From NCBI RefSeq assembly GCF_036320965.1, contig NC_092236.1, forward strand, positions 18,437,018-18,501,017: a stretch of 64,000 bases of DNA, in the 5' to 3' direction. The translations under genes were made by a program, and so were the position numbers. This document shows, one piece after another, positions 57,202 through 64,000 of this stretch. The notes under the pieces were generated by a model. That model had not been told where the DNA came from and did no database searches. It saw only the letters and a list, made by a program, of their open reading frames with translations. The stretch comes from Panulirus ornatus (lineage: Eukaryota; Arthropoda; Malacostraca; Decapoda; Palinuridae). The first letter of the stretch is position 1, and the number at the start of each line of letters is the position of its first letter.

Positions 57202-59610
57202 TTCCTCTCAAGAGGAGACTGACAAAACCCTCTTTTCAGCACCGGGAAGTATAGCCCCTAATTGGCTGGATGATACTTTTAACAAGATGAGAAAAAAAGG
57301 TTATGAGATGAAAAAAAGAAAAGAAAAAAAAAGAGGGAGAAAAGAAATTGTGACTTGTAGTTCAGTTTTAGTTAATTAGATTCCAGACAGAAGCAAGGGC
57401 GAGAGCCGGCGTGTGCTGGGGAAGGACGTACCATGTGTGCCGGTAAGACCAGGAAGGAAATATATGCTTCACATACACCGCAAAATATCTACTCTGTATA
57501 TGTAGGAATGTGTGTGTTCGCCTCGACACATGCATTTCACTGCACGTGCGTGATCGACTTGAAGAGTGACTGAGGGTGTCTGTGGTCCAGGTATACCTGC
57601 CCATGATCTGTCCTCGTCACTGAGGAACATCAACTGACCAACAGTTGGAGTGGAGATCAGCTACTGAGGGAAACCCCGCAGACTGACGGATTAAAAGGGA
57701 CGAGACGGTCGTGGAGCGAGGAAATGAAAAGTTAACCGAGATCCTGACACGACCTTTTCCTCGGTGGATCGGAAATCAAAGTGAAAACTTCCTCTCCCTG
57801 AGGCAAGCGCCCCCTCCCCCCCCCTCACCCTCACCCTCCCATGTTGCATAACTCGTCACTCGTAAAAGCCTCTCCCTGCATTGAGTCAGGGAGGGTATGT
57901 GTGATCATATCCTACGTTCAAAAGAATTCCAACAACATGCAAAACTTAAAAGAAGTGACGAGCGATGGATCTGATGGCATCCTACTGTTCAAAGCAAATG
58001 GATTTGACAGTCATATATGGTTTACATGTCCACGGCTGGTGCTCCCCTAGTGAATGCCAATGTTAAATGTGAATTAAAGTTGGCTTTACATATACCAGAA
58101 AGGAGAAGTCTTTGCCATCACTTCCTTCTATTATCTGTCTTTACAGCGGTAGAAGGAAAATCTGTCTTCATCATATCTTGATCATATCGTCTCCTGATAT
58201 TCGTTTCAGAATGCATTTCAAGTTATTCAGCCCCAGTAACAAGCGTTCAGCACACCCACTGGTAACTATTTTTGTTCAACTGCTATTATCCTTTTGTAGA
58301 TGAAGATCTGCAATTAGCTTTGCGGTCACATGCGATTACCTCCACACAGGCAGCGGAAGTAGATGCCTTAAGTCACCCAAAGGACCACAAGCCCTCCTGA
58401 AGCCTCTGGTGAATGAACGACTTGCTTGCCGAGTGACACATCCTGGCCTGGTAATGACCAATTTATCACTGTGACGTTAAGCGGGATTTTGCATTGAAGG
58501 TAAGTTTCTCCAGCTTCATCTTCCTCAGCTTTGCTGGTGTGGCGAGGAACGCTTATGAATAACGTATCACACGACTTTAAGACATGTAATGTCCCCCTCT
58601 GACTTGGCTACATGTGCTAGTCGAAGAATTTCACATCCATTTTTCCTCCTAACCTCAGCAAAAAGATAATCCTGCGCCTGACTCTCTTATACGAAATCAT
58701 CGCTCATCAGTTGCCTGGATGTGTCATGAAATCTCATATGTCCTGGTCTCCTATATCCCACATACCAGTTCTTCCAACGTATACTGATAGGAGCGTCAAG
58801 GAATCAGTTAATACACATAACCATAACAAGATCACATCAGCATATGACATCCTCATCACCTTACAGAAATTCCTAATGCTTTCTCATGGTCACACAGACA
58901 CGTCAGGCGCGTCAGGTGATGATGACTTCTTGGGAGCAGCAGACGCAGGGGCCACACGTGCTTTGTTGTCCCTCAGACAGATGAACTGGTCCTCACCTTC
59001 GAGAAACGCCACGCCTCTGTGACGGATGGCAACTCTAAATGTTCATTTTATTCCCTTTCTTTGTACGGACACGTGTCGTCTGTGCCTTCACTGATCTGGC
59101 TCCAGTGCAGCTACTAAGGACAAAGTCTTGCTGCCAACCTCTCTGAAATACACGGTCAAACCCATCCGTATAATCCGAACTTGGTTTACTATTAGCAAAA
59201 AGCTTTTGGATGGCAGTAGAACCACTTGTGATGAAACGGGTGAGGTCACTTTACACAGTGTTGGACTCGTGTACTTGCCGTCCGAGGCACCTTGTGCAAA
59301 GGCTACGTAATCCTCGCATGTCGAGGACGTGCTTCCCACACTCACGTCACCCAGACCCAGCAGGGAGTCCCCCACCCACCGAGTGGGAGAGTCAGGTTGT
59401 TGACCTTTCAAGCATGACTGTGCAACCCTTAGATGTGATGATGGTCCGGTCTTTGACCTGACCTTGAAGGGTCAGGTCAACTTCTAAGATGTCATATCTA
59501 ACGTCTGTATTAACATACCTAAGGCTCAAGCCCTTGTGGTTAAAGAGTTAAAACTAACCATATGCACACCACGCCATCTTCTGTCTTGCCAGATCTACCA
59601 CATCATTTCT
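57199..59610. other. Unassigned sequence
   Basis: No gene is supported. Two frames have ordinary composition: 58711-59022 plus (103 codons, GASGDDDFLGAADAGATRAL inside) and 59088-59411 minus (107 codons, with VGDSLLGLGDVSVGSTSSTC). I recognise neither, and a plus-strand frame overlaps the second. They could be exons, but nothing in the sequence shows it. Confidence 0.45.
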
Positions 59611-59619
59611 TTATCACGT

Positions 59620-59780
59620 GAGAGCGTAGGTCCTTATCTATACCATATCATCCTGCAACATGAGCAGACGTCTTTATTTACAGCACATCGTCCTGTATCG
59701 TAGGCAAATGTCTTGATCTGTACAGCGTCATCTTGTATCACGAGAAGATGTCTTTATGCCACATCATCTTGCATCATGGC
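59620..59780. repeat. About 41-bp degenerate tandem repeat
   Basis: Four copies of CATCGTCCTGTATCGTAGGC / AAATGTCTTGATCTGTAC-type units, diverged, 37-41 bp apart. Confidence 0.65.
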
Positions 59781-59941
59781 TTACTGTGTTCGCCTCTATC
59801 CCGTGCCATCTTGTGTAACGCCATATGCGCAACTCTGGGAAGTAGGTCTTGTGGAAGGAAGGATTCAGAACAACAGTTCAGGTACAACAGTAATGGCAAT
59901 TCCGGGTGTGTACTGACGAACAAAACAGTTTTGGGCACCAA

Positions 59942-59943
<2 letters not shown>

Positions 59944-60012
<69 letters not shown>
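59944..60012. repeat. (TC)n microsatellite
   Basis: Uninterrupted TC run. Confidence 0.95.
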
Positions 60013-60014
<2 letters not shown>

Positions 60015-60269
60015 GTAGCGATACATACCTGGTCCAACCACCCCAGCATAAACCCCCCTTCACCACACGACACCCTCCACTTTCCCTTTAACGGCCGAGG
60101 ACAGAGATTCTACGTCGTGGTGAGATGGTGTACAGGTCTGCGTGCTTGTGTTAGCAGCTGTAACTCAGTATATTGTTTGCACAAGATGAGGCGGATTTCT
60201 TCCGTGAACCATGTTGCGTTTTGTAAAGCTTCAGTGATTAAATCCTAATGAAGTGCAATTACCCCTAAA

Positions 60270-60270
<1 letters not shown>

Positions 60271-60322
<52 letters not shown>
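60271..60322. repeat. (AC)n microsatellite
   Basis: Uninterrupted AC run. Confidence 0.95.
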
Positions 60323-60327
<5 letters not shown>

Positions 60328-60966
60328 TATACGTTATCAACTGGAAATCATCATGGACAATCAACCTGATCTGACCTCAGTAATGTTAGTTTCTGTTCAG
60401 CTCTGAGCACGAATTACTTTTCATGAATTTTCCATCGGAAGAACACGAGAGGAGCCTGTGGCACCAAGCACCATCATCATGTGTACTGTAAAATCGCCTC
60501 AGTGTTTTCATTTGACATCCAAGCATTTCTGCTCTTTTTTTTTTTCCGTTCAACAAAAAGCATAGAATAATTGTCCCCCCGTGGAGAGAGTATCGCCGCT
60601 GGATGGCTAGCTAGCTGACGACTGCATGAGCAGCAAAAACCACCGTGACATTTTATATTCCCCAAGATTTTCCAACGCAAATACAGTCGTCACCTCCTTT
60701 GTACAGAAAGGATTTCCAACTCGCACACAGCACCACGTGTTCAAAAGGGATCGACATGAAAAGAAAGAAAGAAAATAACAGCGTACCATTCTGAGTTACA
60801 GGTAATAAAGATAAATTTTAGAAATACCATTTTCTACTGTCCTCGAGGGAGGGGGAGAGAATATCGTATTCCTTCACCCCAAGTATGTAAAGGTCACCGT
60901 TGTTTATTTCTATTCCTACGCGCATTTCCTACCTGGATTTGTTTTCAACATTCTCACTCTCTGGAT

Positions 60967-60967
<1 letters not shown>
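60323..60967. other. Unassigned sequence
   Basis: No gene is recognised. Confidence 0.5.

Positions 60968-61041
<74 letters not shown>
60968..61041. repeat. (TC)n microsatellite
   Basis: Uninterrupted TC run. Confidence 0.95.
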
Positions 61042-61044
<3 letters not shown>

Positions 61045-61442
61045 TTCCGCCGCCATTTGCGTTCTGGAATCATCTGCTTAACTTTCAGGGAAGAGAACTT
61101 GTTGTCATGATCGGGATTCCAACACGTATCTATTACGATATGCGAACAGGCGATTTCTAGTTCTCGTCTGAAAGTTTGATAACTCCAGTGGGAACTGCCA
61201 CAACTATGAAAAACGAATTTATTTTCTTTTCAGACAAACGACCGAAGAAATGCTGGAATTCGGAGGGATGCAGTAACTTGTGTTTTCCAAAGATAAATTC
61301 GATGAACGGAAAGAAATAAAGTAGTGAGGGTTTTGGAGTGGTGCATATAGTATTAAACCGGTTTAATCAATCAACGGTACATATAATCTTCAATCGATGG
61401 GCTACGCTCCCCAATCCTCCACACGGTGACCAATGGGGATAG

Positions 61443-61559
61443 CAGCCTCAAACCCAGCCTACCTCAACATAACCAAAGAGGAGCACAGCCTCCAACCCAG
61501 CATACCTCAACGTAACCTAAGGGGAGTTCAGTATCCAATCCAGCGTACCACAACGCAGC
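61443..61559. repeat. 43-bp tandem repeat, about 2.7 copies
   Basis: Units CAGCCTCAAACCCAGCCTAC followed by CTCAACATAACCAAAGAGG, with the last copy partial. Confidence 0.75.
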
Positions 61560-62143
61560 CACATGATGAAACAAAGATCTTCCAATACAATCCCACTTCA
61601 ACATACTCGAGATTTCAATTTTACGCAACATCTCATCCAAACCACTCCATAACTAATATACAACCACCAATTGGAAGTATGAAGCTTATCCCAGCTTCAC
61701 ACTTGAGCATGCGATACTCATAGGTCCCCCTCACACCAAGATACATAACTGACAAAACCGATACGAACCGAAATGACTGAACAAGCGCCCTTCGTCTTAA
61801 ACGCCACCCCCAACATCGGACATCCACCCATCTGAAACTACACTTTCTAGTCAGGTAAGACTAAGGCTTTCTCGTCTACGATATGGCCATCAACCATCCC
61901 TACAAAACTACAATCACCAGTTCAACATACCCGAAGACCCTTCATGCCTACGATACAACGAACACAATGAAGACATCGAACACTCGCTGATCAACTGCCC
62001 CGCACTCATCCTCACATACACACACACTCAACGTTGGTACTACACTTTATGACCTGTGGTCCCACCTGGTGGACGTGGCCGGCTTTCTGAGCACTGCGGG
62101 AGCTGCAGAGAAGATAGAAGGCATCCTGGTTTAGGAAGTAGTG

Positions 62144-62148
<5 letters not shown>
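61560..62148. other. Unassigned sequence
   Basis: No gene is recognised. The CAACATACYCGA word recurs at 61599 and 61922, perhaps an old relative of the 43-bp repeat. Confidence 0.45.

Positions 62149-62213
<65 letters not shown>
62149..62213. repeat. (TA)n microsatellite
   Basis: TA array at the truncated 5' end of a SINE-A copy. Confidence 0.95.
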
Positions 62214-62218
<5 letters not shown>

Positions 62219-62298
62219 TTACGTGAGGATATTCCCTCAAAGGCCCAGTCCTCTGTTCTTAACGCTACCTCGCTATCGCGGGAAATGGCGAATAGTAT

Positions 62299-62302
<4 letters not shown>
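62214..62302 (+). mobile_element. SINE-A, 5'-truncated copy
   Basis: Contains GTGAGGATATTCCCTCAAAG, GCCCAGTCCTCTGTTCTTAA, CGCTACCTCGCTATCGCGGG and AAATGGCGAATAGTATAAAA, then TA repeats. TA repeats flank it on both sides. Confidence 0.75.

Positions 62303-62371
<69 letters not shown>
62303..62371. repeat. (TA)n microsatellite after SINE-A
   Basis: TA array of about 69 bp. Confidence 0.95.
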
Positions 62372-62376
<5 letters not shown>

Positions 62377-63344
62377 CTGAGAACAAATGAAAAAACACTA
62401 TTGTAAGCCATATACAATGCAATTCTGTATATTCAGTGCATGGAAAGGTTTTATATATATAATCACACCCTTGAGATAAATACATATTTGTTTTTGCTCC
62501 CCTTGAGCATCGCTTTGACATCTCTGGTTGTCGGAAAATCATGCAAAGAGAAAACTCCCTCTTTCTACGCAAAAGGGAAAGACTAGAAACGAAAAATTTC
62601 TTGCTGGAAGCGTGGTAAAACCCTCAAAGTCATTTCAGCATGTTCCCTGAAAGACAGAAATATTGATATTTCACTTCTGTATAAAAACGCATGAAGAGTC
62701 TGAATGATACCCACTGAAAATCGTGAAAAAGTGAGCGAAATAGTCACAGGCAAAAGAGAGAGAGAGAGAAAAAAAATAGTTCCCCCTGAAATGTCAAAAA
62801 AAAAAGTTGGACATATTTCCAGAGGGGAAAAACGCAATGCCGTCTCACTTCTCTTTTTTATTTTAGTTTACGACAGAATTGTTTTAACTATGGAAACCGA
62901 CACAGACCTGAGTGGAACGTAGTCAAATGTCTATCACGTAAGACACAAGAATAGAAAAAAAGTATACACCCGACTGACCACCCGCATGAATCTCACTTCC
63001 ACGTTTTCTTTTTCGAAAACTGAACGAAAATATGAATATTAAGAGAATCTTTGCTGACAACGAGTATCTGTGACCGGTTAAACGAAACACGAATACACCA
63101 CCATGGGCCTACGGAGTATTTGATACTGATGCTAGAAACGGTGTTTTACCCTCACCCGTTCGTAATACAGAGAGTATATGAAAGAGATTTACAGTTAAGA
63201 GAAAAACATTACAAAGCCAAGCGTATCCTAAACAAGGACTGGTCTGGTTATAATTGAATGAGATCTGCCCACACATGCTGTGGTGAGCTGTGGTACTCTG
63301 AGAATGTGTTGTACGAGAAGTCATCATTCGATAAGATCAACCAA
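62372..63344. other. Unassigned sequence
   Basis: No gene is recognised. The sequence is AT-rich with short A runs. Confidence 0.5.
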
Positions 63345-63730
63345 ACATGCCCTTTGGTTGGTGAGGTTTGATACGTTGTGGTATGATTTGGTAAGGTCAA
63401 TACGTTTGGCTTTAATTTGGCAAGGTAGTTACGGTTTGGCTGTGCTTTGGTAAAGTAATTATTACCTTTGGCTACAACATGGTAAGGTAATCACATTTTC
63501 CTAGGATTGGGTAAGGTGCTTACGATTAATTATCATTTAGTTAGGAAGAGAACGTAAGTTTGGTTATGTTTTGGTAAGGTAAATACGCCTAGCAATAAGC
63601 TAATAAAGTTGCCACGTTTAGCCATGATTTGGTAAGGTAATTACGTAAGGTTAAAATAAGGTCAAGTAAGGTTGATACATCTGGCTATGATCTGGTAAGG
63701 TATTTACGTTTGGGTATGACTGGTAAATGA
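63345..63730. repeat. 29-30-bp degenerate minisatellite
   Basis: About a dozen diverged copies of GGCTATGATTTGGTAAGGTA followed by ATTACGTTT. Copy identity falls toward the middle. Confidence 0.8.
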
Positions 63731-64000
63731 GTTTTCATAATGATGATCTCATGTTCATGTAAGACCAGTGAATCACTTACAGTTTCAGAGGTGTCCCCAG
63801 CCTACCAGTTTTATCCAAGTGGCTGTTCGCTGATCGACACAGGAAGGTTCCTCGCCCTTTGTTTTATATGGCTACGAGACCTCCAGCCACCCACACCCTG
63901 AATAACCGAATTCCTACCGGTACATCTTTTACACAAAAGCCTAACGATGGAAAGAGGCTTTTGTGTGAGGCGTTTACCCTAGACGGAGGTCTTCGGTTGA
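63731..64000. other. Unassigned sequence
   Basis: No gene is recognised up to the window end. Confidence 0.5.

Noticed and set aside
59088..59411. 107-codon minus-strand frame with ordinary composition
   Set aside because: No recognisable domain, an overlapping plus-strand frame, and no supporting promoter or splice pattern. Not called, but it is one of the better candidates for an exon if transcript data exist.

Overview
The window looks like repeat-saturated intergenic or intronic DNA from an arthropod, most likely a decapod crustacean. That is an inference from three things: very long dinucleotide microsatellites (GA/TC, CA/TG, TA) every 1-2 kb, several non-LTR retrotransposon lineages of a kind I associate with decapod genomes, and tRNA-derived SINE-like copies ending in microsatellites. 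Species cannot be named from this sequence. I see no convincing host protein-coding gene, no rRNA, no functional tRNA, no virus, no plasmid or bacterial feature and no CRISPR. Almost every long open frame is retrotransposon coding sequence, its antisense shadow, or a translated simple repeat.

The dominant component is one RTE-like LINE family (here LINE-R), present as about ten copies on both strands: old decayed copies at 600-1720 and 11630-12345; 3' fragments at 2581-2690, 11029-11606, 21272-21588, 21588-22227 and 22348-22936; and longer 5'-truncated copies at 7408-9690, 29126-30373, 39888-41548 and 54955-57000. The copies at 7408-9690 and 54955-57000 keep an uninterrupted reverse transcriptase frame of about 600 codons with an intact FADD catalytic motif, but the N-terminal endonuclease part is missing from all of them. 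Two 3' UTR forms exist (about 445 and about 190 bp). A 230-bp SINE-like element (SINE-A, four copies) and a further repeat pair carry the same 3' tail as the LINE (a GCTACCTCGCTAACGC-type block followed by TA repeats), which suggests SINEs mobilised by this LINE. The TA arrays lie at both the 3' and the 5' junctions of these insertions.

Other, older LINE lineages are recognisable only by fragments: a jockey-like element at 52320-54715 with a second partial copy at 50220-50935, a YVDD-type element on the minus strand at 32500-33850, a CR1/L2-like C-terminal piece on the minus strand at 43476-44110, and a short relative of the RTE C-terminus at 25208-25450. tRNA-derived SINE-like copies lie at 6338, 17530, 26040, 28865 and 39720. 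A MITE-like family of about 160-190 bp with GGTGTTACC-type ends occurs at 12355-12614 (two copies as an inverted pair), 36927, 37532 and 49529.

Minisatellites fill much of the rest: a 37-bp unit x 9 (5199-5540), a 26-bp unit x 12 with partial 78-bp higher-order structure (42286-42600), a 21-24-bp unit (9990-10270), purine-rich arrays (18840-20420, 44690-45065), a 29-30-bp unit (63345-63730) and others. A 147-bp imperfect palindrome lies at 24165-24311. The remaining stretches (for example 13000-14380, 30560-32500, 45065-47960, 57200-59940) are unique sequence in which I recognise nothing.

How the parts work together: the LINE reverse transcriptase is the only plausible enzymatic activity encoded here. 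The SINE-A type elements, and perhaps many of the TA arrays, look like products of that machinery rather than independent features.
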